A stretch of DNA of 64,000 nt from an uncultured Bacteroidales bacterium (GCA_902777835.1 CACYVC010000007.1:1-64000); one strand, 5' to 3'; numbered from the stretch's first letter, positions 18,980-28,980 are shown. A program made the numbers and translations. Notes: generated by a model not told the origin, from the letters alone.

Positions 18980-18997
18980 TATTTTCTAAATAGCCGT

Positions 18998-19028
18998 CAA
19001 AGATAATAATAATTATGCTAATATGCAA
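18998..19028 (-). promoter_or_regulatory. Promoter of the 17251-18939 gene
   Basis: Minus-strand TATCTTTG (18998-19005), a full consensus -7 box, with TTG (19026-19028) 20 bp upstream. Confidence 0.7.
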
Positions 19029-19274
19029 AAAAGATGGATATTTTTCATATAAATCACAAGAAATCAAAGCAAAAAGGGTCTTTGGATTGATTTCATCTTT
19101 GACAAAAACCAGATAAAAAACTGATTAATCTGATTATTTGCAAATTTTCAAAACCTGTCACTCAAGACATTGAAAAGTCAGAACTTCCAGATAATTCAGT
19201 TGTTTATACTTTGAGTGGAGGCGACAGTGCATAGACTTGTCAGGAGACACGGCTTTTTTACTATTCTTTTAACC
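19029..19274. other. Gene-free stretch
   Basis: I see no gene here. One plus-strand frame from about 19103 reads through a stop-interrupted peptide containing LPDNSVVYTLSGGDSA, which could be the eroded end of a coding sequence, but I cannot assign it. Nothing else stands out. Confidence 0.3.
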
Positions 19275-19310
19275 AAAAAGAGGTGGAGAACCACAATTCT
19301 CCACCCCTTT
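19275..19310 (-). terminator. Terminator after the 19332 gene
   Basis: GGTGGAGAA (19282-19290) pairs with TTCTCCACC (19297-19305). The minus strand then runs into CTCTTTTT. Confidence 0.7.
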
Positions 19311-19331
19311 TATTATTATTACAGTTACAAA

Positions 19332-21080
19332 TTATTGTCCTAACAGGGCATTATAGACTACAGTGATATCACCTGATGTGATGGCGCCGTCGCCATTTTG
19401 GTCACCGTTGACCATGCCCTCGGTTTCATTGTTGAGGAGGTAGTTGTATAGGATTGTGATATCCACAGTATTAACCTCTCCATCACCATTCACGTCGCCA
19501 ACAACGGGATTGTCATCGCTGTCATCAAGGAACTCGGGCCATGGTGTCAGCCAGATGGGAATTTGGTTAGACCAGTCACTCTTTATGCCACCATAATATA
19601 CTGCTTGAACATCATAATAATAGTAGGCATAATCCATGATTCCGATAGACATATCAATTTGTTCATTACCTTCCTCATTAATATATTTGCCAAACCTGAA
19701 GCTGGTGCTGTCGCTTGGAATATTATTTACAAAAGTGGTGTCGCCACTCCAGTCGGCAACGATGTACTTGGGAGAATTCAAATTACGTGGCTCGCTGTAA
19801 TCGCCGAAGTAAACCTTGAAATCAGTTATAACAACGCGGTTGTTGCCTGGCTCATAGGTTGTGTTTTGGAATAAACCGCCTATATACAAACAAGAAAAAT
19901 AATCGGGATATTCTCTATCTACCACCATTGTGTACCATTTCTCCTCAGGCTCTAAGTCTACTGTCAGATTTTTGCTGCCGTTGGCTAAAAGGAGCTTGCA
20001 ATTGGTGTCACCATCGTAGGCTTTTGCCTTGAATTTAATCGTGAATTTCTTCACGAAGCGATAAATACTCAAATCAGCCTCCGAACCAGAGAAAACAAGT
20101 TGACCGCCATTGTTGATCACGATTCCGCCATCGGCACCTTGCAAGCCGTGACCGGACCACATATCGTGGTCGGGATAGCCATCTAAATCTTGATAGCCAT
20201 CATCGTCGGCCTCAAATACATCATTAGCGGTGATGTTAGAGAATTTATCACGGAAAATAAGGCCCTCTGGCTGAATGGGGTAAACTCTCAAATTGTAATT
20301 CTTGACGCCAGGGCATGGGCTCCAATGACAGGTAAAGGCTTCACAAAGAATATTGCTAGTGTCATAAACTTGATGATAGGTTAAATCAGTGACATCGTAA
20401 GCCACAGGAGCAGTAATCTCTCCATCAAACACGCCTGGAGTCTTGAAACCTATCTCATAGAGATAAGAATAAGAGTTAAAGATTACCACCTTATAAATCT
20501 TCTCAGGGTCGAGTTCACTAGATGCCACAACATCAGCTCCAATTGTTTGGTTGGTCACAGTTTCGATAGGAGCTTCTCCCACGGTGAGTGTGCCATCGGG
20601 AGTCTGTTCACACTCAAAGATTTCCATTTTCAAAACATAGTAAGATGAATTGCCGCGATTGTAAGCATACTGCTTAACTTGGGTACAGAAAGTCACATAG
20701 AATGTCTGTGTCTTCGTGGGCTGCTTGTATTTTACCGAATAAGCAGCATTGTCGCCAAAGTAGGCACTTGGGCCTTGGAAGATGTCGGTAGCGGTCCATG
20801 CGTTAGTGTACTGTGTGCCCGTATCGACTTGGTCAGTAGTGCTCTCAAACCAGTTTTGAGTAGCGTCGGTCTGCATCACACCATAGTTTGACAATGTGAG
20901 CCAATATCCGCCACCATCTTGGGTGTACTTGTAAATTGTCTCCATGCCATCTACAGTTGCGCCAGCCTGGTCAATAGAAGCATAGTTAGTGACGTTAAGA
21001 TAAGCATCACTAGCTGTGCCCACAGCCATCATTGGCAGTGCAAATGCCAAGACAGTTAACAGTGATAATAATTTTTTCAT
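19332..21080 (-). CDS. Protease-less paralog: unnamed domain, split FnIII and dockerin
   Basis: 582 residues, a close paralog of the 17251-18939 product: same signal peptide type, SDPYL/YEC domain at about 22-210 (here SDAYLNVTNYASIDQAG), then a fibronectin III domain split after YNLRVYPIQPEG by a beta-rich insert and resuming at YDVQAVYYGGIKSDWSN. The dockerin (about 527-582) has DVNGDG and DQNGDG loops. No enzyme motif is present. The stretch encoding the SDPYL/YEC domain is highly similar between the two genes, which suggests tandem duplication. It has its own promoter, leader element and terminator. Confidence 0.75.
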   Translation of the reverse strand: MKKLLSLLTVLAFALPMMAVGTASDAYLNVTNYASIDQAGATVDGMETIYKYTQDGGGYWLTLSNYGVMQTDATQNWFESTTDQVDTGTQYTNAWTATDIFQGPSAYFGDNAAYSVKYKQPTKTQTFYVTFCTQVKQYAYNRGNSSYYVLKMEIFECEQTPDGTLTVGEAPIETVTNQTIGADVVASSELDPEKIYKVVIFNSYSYLYEIGFKTPGVFDGEITAPVAYDVTDLTYHQVYDTSNILCEAFTCHWSPCPGVKNYNLRVYPIQPEGLIFRDKFSNITANDVFEADDDGYQDLDGYPDHDMWSGHGLQGADGGIVINNGGQLVFSGSEADLSIYRFVKKFTIKFKAKAYDGDTNCKLLLANGSKNLTVDLEPEEKWYTMVVDREYPDYFSCLYIGGLFQNTTYEPGNNRVVITDFKVYFGDYSEPRNLNSPKYIVADWSGDTTFVNNIPSDSTSFRFGKYINEEGNEQIDMSIGIMDYAYYYYDVQAVYYGGIKSDWSNQIPIWLTPWPEFLDDSDDNPVVGDVNGDGEVNTVDITILYNYLLNNETEGMVNGDQNGDGAITSGDITVVYNALLGQ

Positions 21081-21102
21081 AAAAGAGAGAATTTAAATAT
21101 TT

Positions 21103-21120
21103 AATATAGTTGTTTTATTT
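21103..21120 (-). promoter_or_regulatory. Shared leader element, copy 4
   Basis: AATATAGTTGTTTTATTT, 16 of 18 to the consensus, 22 nt before the ATG at 21080. Confidence 0.55.
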
Positions 21121-21140
21121 CTTACTATTTAAAAAGCCGT

Positions 21141-21171
21141 CAAAGTTACCAAAAATTATGGTAATATGCAA
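21141..21171 (-). promoter_or_regulatory. Promoter of the 19332-21080 gene
   Basis: Minus-strand TAACTTTG (21141-21148) with TTG (21169-21171) 20 bp upstream. Confidence 0.7.
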
Positions 21172-21213
21172 AAAATACGGATATTTTTCGCTTAAACCAC
21201 ATAATAATAAAGC

Positions 21214-21249
21214 AAAAGAGCCGCCCCATCATGCTGGGGACGGCTCTTT
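21214..21249 (-). terminator. Terminator after the 21276 gene
   Basis: AAAGAGCCG(C)CCC pairs with GGGGACGGCTCTTT; a T-rich run follows on the minus strand. The arm sequence is shared with the hairpin at 24828. Confidence 0.75.
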
Positions 21250-21275
21250 ATGTTATTAGCTTTTCTTAATTAATT

Positions 21276-24200
21276 CTATACTCCTAGCAGCGCATTATAG
21301 ACTACAGTGATATCACTTGATGTAATTTCACCGTCGCCGTTTTGGTCTCCGTTAACCATGTTTTCGGTGTCGCCATTGAGGAGGTAGTTATAAAGAATTG
21401 TGATATCCACAGTGTTAACCTCACCGTCACCGTTCACGTCGCCAGCAATACCGCCGCCGGCAAGTGTAGTGAAGATGGTTGACGCTGTCCAATCGCTGAG
21501 GACCGATTCATACTTGCCTTGAACCTGTACCTCGTAAGTAGTGTTAGGTGTCAATCCAGTGATGGAATAAGGACTGGTGACGCCATTAACATAATTCCAC
21601 TCTGCTGCAGGCTTGGTGGTGAGACTAATGGCATCAATGAACATAAAGTCTTTGTCGGTGCAGTTATAGTGACGGAAAGCAATGTAACCAGTTTGGCCTT
21701 TATAACTGCTCAAATCAATTGATACTTCTGTCCATTCTTTTGAATTGGGTGATAGCATGTCATCGGTAACTGGCACAAAATCACTGACAGTTTTACCACT
21801 GGTAGAAACATAGATTCGATAGTTCTCCTGGTAATTATTGCCATCGTCCATTATGTAATATTTGAGAGTTCCACCCAAGTCTGCAATTTGAGGAGTGATT
21901 AACCATTGGTCGGGAGTGACAGCACCCACTGAGTTGCTTATCCAGCTTCTTGACATCACAACATAAGAACCGTCTTTAGCGGTAAATTGTCCGCTGAAAT
22001 TGGTGGTCAAGTCAACTGTCTGCCAGTTGTAAGAGTCGCCATCGGTGTTGATGAGAGTCCAATTTCCAAGTCCGTTCTCGAAATTCTCAGAGAATGTAAC
22101 TTCTTGTTCACCTGCTTCTTGATCATATTCTCTCCAACGCAAGTTCCAGCCATCATTGTTTTCGCCTGGAGTCCAAGATATGTTAGCGGTAGTGGTTGAA
22201 GGATCAGCCTCCACGTTAATCGGTGTCGCGGGAAGCGTCACGTTGAGGTCGGTCTTGAAGCCTATCTCATAGAGGCGAGAGTAGTCGTTGTAGATTCTCA
22301 CCTTGTAGATCTTGCTTGGATCCAAAGCGCCCGAAGAGAGCACCTCGGCTTGATTGGTAGTCTGGCTTTGCTTGTTGACAACAGCAGTAGTTCCAGCAGT
22401 GAGTGTGCCGTCGGCATTCAATGTGCACTCATAGATTTGCATCTTCACTGGATAAACGTTGCCGCTATAGTTGCTTGATTGGATGTTGTAAGAGAGCTGA
22501 CTCACCTCAGTACAGTTGGTCACATAGAAGTTTTGCCAAGCCTCGTTCCAGTTGCAGTAATAGGCAGTACCAGTAAAATAGTTGCTGCTGCCAAGGAAGA
22601 TGCCGTTTGCATTCCAAGTCTCGTTGCCTGACTTGGCAGTGCCTTCAAAGTCAAACCAATTTTGGTTGCCATCGACCTTTTGTGCACCATAGTAAGAGAG
22701 AGTAAGCCAAGCGCAAGCGTTGCTTGGATACTCAGTGTAGCTGTAAATCTTCGACATACCGCTCACTGTAGCACCAGCTTCACCAATTGTGTTATATTTG
22801 GCGATGTTCAGGTAAGAATCGCTGGCGTTGCCACCCTCGGCAGCCGAAGCGGTGAGCTGAACGGTCTTGCTCTCGGCACCATTGCTGGCCAGCACGAGCG
22901 AGCCAGTGAAATTGCCCTCGTTGGCAGAGTTGAACGAAACGGTTACAGGCACGCCATTTGCTGCGTTGGCAGCAGTAATGGTGGTAGGAGTAACGCTAAA
23001 CACTCCGTTGTTGTCGTTCAAGGTCACGGTAATGTTATTTGTCAAGAACAAACCAGTGACGTTGATGGTCTTAGTCACTGTTGATGACAAGTTTGCAGAC
23101 ATGCTCACCGATGTTGGGTCAACGGTGATGGTTGGAACCTTGGCCTGTGCAGTACCAGTTACATTTACAGTCACATTGTCGGCACCACTGCTAGCGAGAG
23201 TAATGGTTGCGTTAGCATTGCCAGCACTGGTGGGTTTATAGGTCACTGTAACCTGCACACCATTGGCTGCATTGGCAGCGGTGATGGTGGTGGGAGATAC
23301 TGTGATGTTGTTCGAGCCGCTCTTGGTAATGGTGATGTTGCCTTCAAGGTTGTTACCTGTCACGGTGAAGGTCTTGGTGTAGGTGTCGCCCACATAACCC
23401 TCAAATGCGAGGCTTGTGGGATTAACATCGATATTTGGACCAAGAGCGCTTGCTGGAGGTCTGATGCCAATAATCATTGCCTCACCATAGTTGAACACGT
23501 AAGAACCCGACTGACCTGTTGCGCCAGTGTTGGTGGTGAAGTTGTGCAGTGTGCAGTAGCCGTTGCTGTCGCCACTCCAACCCCAGTTCACATAATATTG
23601 TCCGCTGGTGTTGCAGCCAAACACGTTGAAGGCATGACCTGCAGGCTGATAGCTGCTGCAGTCGTAGGCAAGATACTCGATTGGGTTGCCTGCATGCAGC
23701 TCAGCGAGCATCCATTCATTCCACTGTGCATCGGTATATTGCTGAGGACCATTGGTGTAACTCCAACCCGAAGATTGCAACTCGGTGAGTGTGAGCAACT
23801 GTGCATCAGTGTAACCCATATTGATAACGCCCTGATGGATTTCAGGGTCGTTAGCTCCACTGGCATCGGTACCGTACATATAATCGGGAATCGACTGGCC
23901 AGCATAGCGCATGAGCCATGCCACGGCAGTTTTTTGTGCAGAAGTAGAACTGTAGTTTGAGGGACCGGTGTACTCATCAATGATGTTGTCCCAATCGGCA
24001 GTGCGCTCAGGCAGAGCAGCTGCCGACACTCCACCGCTCGATGAGCCATTGATGGCAGCTACAGCAGGGAAGGTCTTAGGCCATTTCCACACATAGTAGC
24101 ACATGGCCAGTGATGTAGCAGGACAACCAGTAAGAGTTCGACTACTACCACTAGTGGGGCACTGGTTGTTGTAAGGAGAGCTCTGGTCCCAGTTGGCATT

Positions 24201-24650
24201 TGTCAGCGGAGCAACCGCTGTTGTTGCCTTGGGAGTGTAGCCGTTGGGCTTCATAGTACCAGCCTTGAGTCCGTCAATCTGATACTTGTACTTGTTGAGC
24301 AGCCACTGCATTGCGGGTGGAATGTCGTTAATGTCGATAGTTCCTTCCTCGCCATACATCAAAATCTCTGGTGCCTGGTCGTCACCAGAAACAACAACAT
24401 AGGCTTTGTCGGCATTAAAGATGTAGTAATCTACTGCTTGTGGGTTCGCCACTGAAGCCTCAGCCTTAGCGAGCTTAAGATTGCTGGTTGCCGCAGCTCT
24501 CAAGCGACCATTGGCAACTTGTTTAGCCATAAATGTTTTTGCCACATTCTTTGCAGTAGCCAAGTCAACATCGGCTGCCTGCAACTGTGTCGCCATGCAC
24601 AGTAAGAGTGCTAATGACGACAACTTTGTTAGTCGGTTAAAGAATTTCAT
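21276..24650 (-). CDS. Secreted C10 cysteine protease with cleaved-adhesin-type insert and dockerin
   Basis: 1124 residues; a second subgroup of C10 proteases, with signal peptide 1-26 (ATQLQAAD). The propeptide region (27-145) has VVVSGDDQAPEILMYG. The catalytic pair is C176 (LTGCPATSLAMC) and H339 (AGHAFNVFG), with VNWGWSGDSNGYC. Two Ig-like domains and the unnamed SDPYL/YEC domain follow. The fibronectin III domain is split after WNLRWREYDQEAG by a recognisable cleaved-adhesin/MAM-like jelly roll (FSENFENGLGNWTLINTDGD through FIDAISL) and resumes at GLTPNTTYEVQVQGKY. A dockerin ends the protein. Its closest relative here is the adjacent 24903 gene. Confidence 0.92.
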   Translation of the reverse strand: MKFFNRLTKLSSLALLLCMATQLQAADVDLATAKNVAKTFMAKQVANGRLRAAATSNLKLAKAEASVANPQAVDYYIFNADKAYVVVSGDDQAPEILMYGEEGTIDINDIPPAMQWLLNKYKYQIDGLKAGTMKPNGYTPKATTAVAPLTNANWDQSSPYNNQCPTSGSSRTLTGCPATSLAMCYYVWKWPKTFPAVAAINGSSSGGVSAAALPERTADWDNIIDEYTGPSNYSSTSAQKTAVAWLMRYAGQSIPDYMYGTDASGANDPEIHQGVINMGYTDAQLLTLTELQSSGWSYTNGPQQYTDAQWNEWMLAELHAGNPIEYLAYDCSSYQPAGHAFNVFGCNTSGQYYVNWGWSGDSNGYCTLHNFTTNTGATGQSGSYVFNYGEAMIIGIRPPASALGPNIDVNPTSLAFEGYVGDTYTKTFTVTGNNLEGNITITKSGSNNITVSPTTITAANAANGVQVTVTYKPTSAGNANATITLASSGADNVTVNVTGTAQAKVPTITVDPTSVSMSANLSSTVTKTINVTGLFLTNNITVTLNDNNGVFSVTPTTITAANAANGVPVTVSFNSANEGNFTGSLVLASNGAESKTVQLTASAAEGGNASDSYLNIAKYNTIGEAGATVSGMSKIYSYTEYPSNACAWLTLSYYGAQKVDGNQNWFDFEGTAKSGNETWNANGIFLGSSNYFTGTAYYCNWNEAWQNFYVTNCTEVSQLSYNIQSSNYSGNVYPVKMQIYECTLNADGTLTAGTTAVVNKQSQTTNQAEVLSSGALDPSKIYKVRIYNDYSRLYEIGFKTDLNVTLPATPINVEADPSTTTANISWTPGENNDGWNLRWREYDQEAGEQEVTFSENFENGLGNWTLINTDGDSYNWQTVDLTTNFSGQFTAKDGSYVVMSRSWISNSVGAVTPDQWLITPQIADLGGTLKYYIMDDGNNYQENYRIYVSTSGKTVSDFVPVTDDMLSPNSKEWTEVSIDLSSYKGQTGYIAFRHYNCTDKDFMFIDAISLTTKPAAEWNYVNGVTSPYSITGLTPNTTYEVQVQGKYESVLSDWTASTIFTTLAGGGIAGDVNGDGEVNTVDITILYNYLLNGDTENMVNGDQNGDGEITSSDITVVYNALLGV

Positions 24651-24670
24651 GTAGTGAAAGTTTAGTTAAT

Positions 24671-24688
24671 AATATAGTTGTTTTATAA
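24671..24688 (-). promoter_or_regulatory. Shared leader element, copy 5 (exact consensus)
   Basis: AATATAGTTGTTTTATAA, an 18 of 18 match, 20 nt before the ATG at 24650. Confidence 0.6.
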
Positions 24689-24722
24689 GTTTTGTTTCAG
24701 GTTATATTTTCAAAAAATCCGC

Positions 24723-24753
24723 CAAATTTATAAAAAAATCTCTTTTTACACAA
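24723..24753 (-). promoter_or_regulatory. Promoter of the 21276-24650 protease gene
   Basis: Minus-strand TAAATTTG (24723-24730) with TTG (24751-24753) 20 bp upstream. Confidence 0.7.
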
Positions 24754-24827
24754 CTTTTTCCAATATTCTTTCATTAATCATCCATTTTTTCAGCAAAAAA
24801 GAGGTCAAATCTTTCACTATTATGCAC

Positions 24828-24863
24828 AAAGAGCCGCCCCTACTCAACTGGGGACGGCCCTTT
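24828..24863 (-). terminator. Terminator after the 24903 gene
   Basis: AAAGAGCCGCCCC pairs with GGGGACGGCCCTTT around an approximately 9-nt loop; near copy of the 21214 hairpin. Confidence 0.65.
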
Positions 24864-24902
24864 GGTTTTTCTAGAAATTCTAGAATCTAGATTTTTGACT
24901 AA

Positions 24903-27900
24903 TTACTCAACTACAACCTTCTTGTTTCCAACAATGTAGATGCCGCGTGGCAGGTTGCGAGTTGCCTCGCCAGCCTTAACATTGCTGCGGATGAGCTGAC
25001 CTTGAGCGTTGTAAACGTTCACAATCTCGTTGTAGCTGTCAAGAGCGATGGTGCCGATAGCGGTTGGAGCATCGGGCATGCGCAAAGCATAGCCAATATA
25101 GTTCTGGAAGTCGTAGTCATAATCCTTAGGCATGATGCCTGCTGGAGTGTGCCATGCCTCCTTGAGGTTGATAGCACAGCGCACTGTGTAGCGCTTACCA
25201 TTCTCCAAGGTGTTGCTAGTAGCACCCCAAGTGTAGTCGATGCTCAAGCTCTTGCCTTGGGCACCATTTCCTGGGCTATAAGCGCGGAGTGTGTTTTCGG
25301 CGGCATTCCAGTAGCCAGTAACGTCAACAACCTGGTTGCTTATAAATGAGAATGAGTCGGCAATGTTGATAGCGTCAATATTGAAATCAACTGCATTGCT
25401 ACCACCCTCGGCAGCAGTTGCGGTGAGCACTGGGTTGAGCTCAACATCGCTGAGTGTGCCCTTGAGTGTTCCACCCTTGATTGTGGCATTATCAACAAAT
25501 ACTGAAATCAGTTCATTGCTTGCAGCAACGCGAATCCAGTTGCCCTCGCCATCGGTGAGGAAGGCATAGTTCTCAACATCGGCCACGTCGGCCACAGCGA
25601 GGTCGTTGCTCACGGTGTACTCGTTGCCGTTAACACCAGTAGCAAGAATCTCGGCGAGTGTATTGCCTTCTTCCACAACTTCAAGTGGAGTGCGGAAAGC
25701 AATCTCAAAGAGGTAAGAATAGTCGTTGTAAAGCTCTACCATGTAAATCTTGCTGGCGTCAAGCTCTGCCGAGGTCAAGATTTCGGTAGAACTATAAACC
25801 GAACTCTTCTGGGTATCGAAGGCTGTAGAGCTAGCTGTGAGGCTGCCATCGGCATTCTCGACACACTCATACACGCGCAGATACAAAGGATAAGAAGAAC
25901 TGCGGTTGTAAGCATACTGCTTAACCTGAGTACAGTTGGTTACATAGAAGCGCTGATAGTATCCGTTCCAGTCGCTTGCGTAACTTTGAGCTTCGCCAAA
26001 GTAGTAATCATCACCTTGGAACACATCGTTGGCAGTCCAAGTTTGAGCAGCGGTTTGACTGAGCGAGTTCACAATCCATTCTTGAGTGGCATCGGTCTTT
26101 TGAGCGCCATAATTAGAAACGGTGAGCCAACCGTTGTTGCCATTTTCAGTGTAGTTGTAAATCTTCTGCATACCGCTTACGGTAGCGCCTGCAGCATCGA
26201 TAGTCATATATTTAGCAATGTCGAGATACTTATCGCTGGCTGAACCACCATTAGAGCAAACAGCAGACAGATCAACTGTTGCAGTGAGGTCACCACTAGC
26301 GAGGGTAACAGCGCCTGTAAAGCCGCCTTCAACGTCGGAGGTGAAGGTTACAGTAAGATTAGCGCCAGCCTCGGCAGCACTCTTGCTGATGGTAGTGGCC
26401 GAAACGGTGAACACTTCGCTTGGGTCGGTCAAAGCAACTGACACATCACCAGGAAGCAACTTGCCATTTACAGCGATGGTTGCAGTCTTAGTCTCGCCAG
26501 ACTTAGCTTGGAATGCGATTTCGGTTGGATTAGCCTTAAGCATAGGCACCTCAAGATCGGTCTTGAAACCAATCTCATAGAGGTGAGCATAGTCGTTATA
26601 AACCTCTACTTTATAAACCTTGCTTGGATCAAGTTCTTTAGATGTCAAAACCTCAGGACTTGAAGTAGTGTTCCTCTGAGTGTCGAATGCGGTAGTGCTA
26701 GCAGTCACGCTACCATCGGCATTGACAGTGCACTCATAGATGCGCATGTACAAGTAATAGTTGGTTGAGCTGAGGTTCTTGGCATACTGTTTAACTTGAG
26801 TACAGTTGGTCACATAGAAGTTGTTGTTAGACTCGTTCCAGTTCACATAAAAAGCATTGCCAGTGAAATAGTTGCTGCTGCCAGGGAAAATGTCGGCTGC
26901 AGCCCAAGTCTCGCTATCAATCTTAGCAGTTCCTTCGCAGTTTAGCCAGTTTTGATTGGCATCAACCTGGAGGGCGCCATAGTTAGAAACAGTGAGCCAT
27001 GCGCAAGCATCGTCGGCATACTCAGTGTATTTGTAGATAGAGCTCATGCCGCTCACTGTAGCGCCAGCATCGTCGATAGTTGCATACTTGGCGATATCAA
27101 GATAAGCGTCACTTGCAGTGCCGCCATCGTTAGCGTTAGCACTGAGAGCCACGGTCTTGGTTTCGGCACCATTGCTTGCGATGGTGAGTGAGCCGGTGTA
27201 GTTGCCCTCGTTCTCAGAGCTAAACGAAACAGTAACAGGAACGCCATTAGCGGCTTCGGCAGCAGTGATGGTTGTTGGAGTTACGCTGAACACACCGTTG
27301 TTATCGTTCAAAGTCACTGTCACGTTGTTAGTCAAGAACAGACCAGTAACGTTGATAGTCTTGGTAACTGTAGTCGATAATTTAGCGTTGAAGCTGAGCG
27401 ATGCGGGATCAACATTGATAGTTGGAACCTTAGCTTGTGCTACGCCGGTAACATTCAATGTCACGTCGTCGGCTCCTACGCTTGAGAGAGTAAGAACAGC
27501 GCTAGCATTGCCAGCATTGGTTGGCTTATAGGTAACAGTCACTTCCACACCATTAGCTGCATTAGCAGCGGTGATGGTGGTTGGAGATACAGTAATATCG
27601 CTCGAACCTTGCTTCGAGATTGTGATGTCACCCTCGAGGCTAGCACCAGTCACGGTGAAGGTCTTGGTATAGGTGTCGCCTACATAACCCTCAAACTCAA
27701 GGCTTGTGGGATTTACACTGATATTTGGACCAAGAGCGCCTGCAGGTGGTGCAATACCTATAATCATAGCCTCACCATAGTTGAAGGTGTAAGAGCCGCC
27801 ACCCTGACCAGTAGAATTGTTGCCAGTGGTGAAGTTGTGCAGAGTGCAGTAGCCATTGTCTTCGCCACTCCAACCCCAGTTCACATAATATTTACCGCTA

Positions 27901-28907
27901 CTATCGCATCCAAACACGTTGAAGGCATGGCCTCCAGCCGAGGGGTCGGAAGCAAGATATTCAATTGGACGACCGGCATGCAACTCAGCGAGCATCCATT
28001 CGTTCCACTGAGCATCGGTGTAGTTCTGGTTGTAGCCTGCATATCCTGTGGTGAGGGTTAGCAGTTGGGCATCGGTGTAACCAAAGGTATGGCAAGCCTC
28101 AAGAATATCGGGGTCGTAGGCACCACTACCGCTGGTGGTGTACTGCATGTTGCAAGCTTGACCCACATAGCGCATCAGCCATGACACGGCTTCGGCCTGT
28201 GCATTAGTGTAGCTGTAATTGGTTGGACCGGTATATTCATCTATGATATTGTTCCAGTCGGCTGCCTTCTCACTAAGCGCAGGGGCAGTGACACCGCCAC
28301 TTACCTGCACTGTTGGTAACGCTGGATAGGTTGTAGGCCATTTGTAGATGTAAAAACACATACTCAGCGAAGTTGCCGGACAGCCAGTGTAGGTGTGTGT
28401 ACCTCCACTGGTAGGGGTATGGTTCCAGTAGGGTTCGCCCTGATCCCAATTGGCGTTTGTCAGCGGAGCAACAGCTGTAGTAGCCTTTGGGGTGTAACCG
28501 TTGGGTTTAAGTGTACCAGCCTTGAGACCGTCAATCTGATATTTGTACTTGTTGAGCAGCCACTGCATTGCGGGTGGAATTTTACCCATGTCAAGTTTTC
28601 CGCTCACACCGTACATCAGGATTTCGGGAGCCTGATCATCACCAGCAACAACGACGTATGATTTGTCGGCGTTGAAGATGTAGTAATCCACAGCTTTGGG
28701 ATTAAATACTGAAGCCTCGGCCTTAACAAGCTGGAGATTGTTGACATCAGCAGCTTTTAGTCGACCATTGGCCACTTGGCTAGTCATGAAAGACTTTGCC
28801 ACATTTTTTGCAGCAGCCAAGTCAACGTCGGCTGCCTGCATTTGTGTCGCCATGCACAACACGAGTGCCAATGACAACAACATTTTTAGTCGATTTAAAA
28901 TCTTCAT
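24903..28907 (-). CDS. Secreted C10 cysteine protease ending in a T9SS sorting tail
   Basis: 1334 residues, the largest protein here. Signal peptide 1-26; propeptide as in the 21276 product; catalytic pair C176 (YTGCPATSLSMC) and H327 (AGGHAFNVFG), with VNWGWSGEDNGYC. Two Ig-like domains (about 395-590) are followed by the unnamed SDPYL/YEC domain (594-783), a third Ig-like domain (784-883) and a second SDPYL/YEC copy (884-1076). A unique beta-rich region (1079-1290) precedes a type A T9SS sorting tail (about 1296-1334: VNVYNAQGQLI, LPRGIYIVG, basic end). It is the only protease in the cluster without a dockerin. T9SS would carry it across the outer membrane and anchor or release it. Confidence 0.92.
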   Translation of the reverse strand: MKILNRLKMLLSLALVLCMATQMQAADVDLAAAKNVAKSFMTSQVANGRLKAADVNNLQLVKAEASVFNPKAVDYYIFNADKSYVVVAGDDQAPEILMYGVSGKLDMGKIPPAMQWLLNKYKYQIDGLKAGTLKPNGYTPKATTAVAPLTNANWDQGEPYWNHTPTSGGTHTYTGCPATSLSMCFYIYKWPTTYPALPTVQVSGGVTAPALSEKAADWNNIIDEYTGPTNYSYTNAQAEAVSWLMRYVGQACNMQYTTSGSGAYDPDILEACHTFGYTDAQLLTLTTGYAGYNQNYTDAQWNEWMLAELHAGRPIEYLASDPSAGGHAFNVFGCDSSGKYYVNWGWSGEDNGYCTLHNFTTGNNSTGQGGGSYTFNYGEAMIIGIAPPAGALGPNISVNPTSLEFEGYVGDTYTKTFTVTGASLEGDITISKQGSSDITVSPTTITAANAANGVEVTVTYKPTNAGNASAVLTLSSVGADDVTLNVTGVAQAKVPTINVDPASLSFNAKLSTTVTKTINVTGLFLTNNVTVTLNDNNGVFSVTPTTITAAEAANGVPVTVSFSSENEGNYTGSLTIASNGAETKTVALSANANDGGTASDAYLDIAKYATIDDAGATVSGMSSIYKYTEYADDACAWLTVSNYGALQVDANQNWLNCEGTAKIDSETWAAADIFPGSSNYFTGNAFYVNWNESNNNFYVTNCTQVKQYAKNLSSTNYYLYMRIYECTVNADGSVTASTTAFDTQRNTTSSPEVLTSKELDPSKVYKVEVYNDYAHLYEIGFKTDLEVPMLKANPTEIAFQAKSGETKTATIAVNGKLLPGDVSVALTDPSEVFTVSATTISKSAAEAGANLTVTFTSDVEGGFTGAVTLASGDLTATVDLSAVCSNGGSASDKYLDIAKYMTIDAAGATVSGMQKIYNYTENGNNGWLTVSNYGAQKTDATQEWIVNSLSQTAAQTWTANDVFQGDDYYFGEAQSYASDWNGYYQRFYVTNCTQVKQYAYNRSSSYPLYLRVYECVENADGSLTASSTAFDTQKSSVYSSTEILTSAELDASKIYMVELYNDYSYLFEIAFRTPLEVVEEGNTLAEILATGVNGNEYTVSNDLAVADVADVENYAFLTDGEGNWIRVAASNELISVFVDNATIKGGTLKGTLSDVELNPVLTATAAEGGSNAVDFNIDAINIADSFSFISNQVVDVTGYWNAAENTLRAYSPGNGAQGKSLSIDYTWGATSNTLENGKRYTVRCAINLKEAWHTPAGIMPKDYDYDFQNYIGYALRMPDAPTAIGTIALDSYNEIVNVYNAQGQLIRSNVKAGEATRNLPRGIYIVGNKKVVVE

Positions 28908-28927
28908 CTAATGAATGTTTGGTTAAT

Positions 28928-28945
28928 AATATGGTTGTTTTATAA
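28928..28945 (-). promoter_or_regulatory. Shared leader element, copy 6
   Basis: AATATGGTTGTTTTATAA, 17 of 18 to the consensus, 20 nt before the ATG at 28907. Confidence 0.6.
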
Positions 28946-28980
28946 ACTTTAGGCGCTGGGTTTATGTCGTTAAAAACCGC

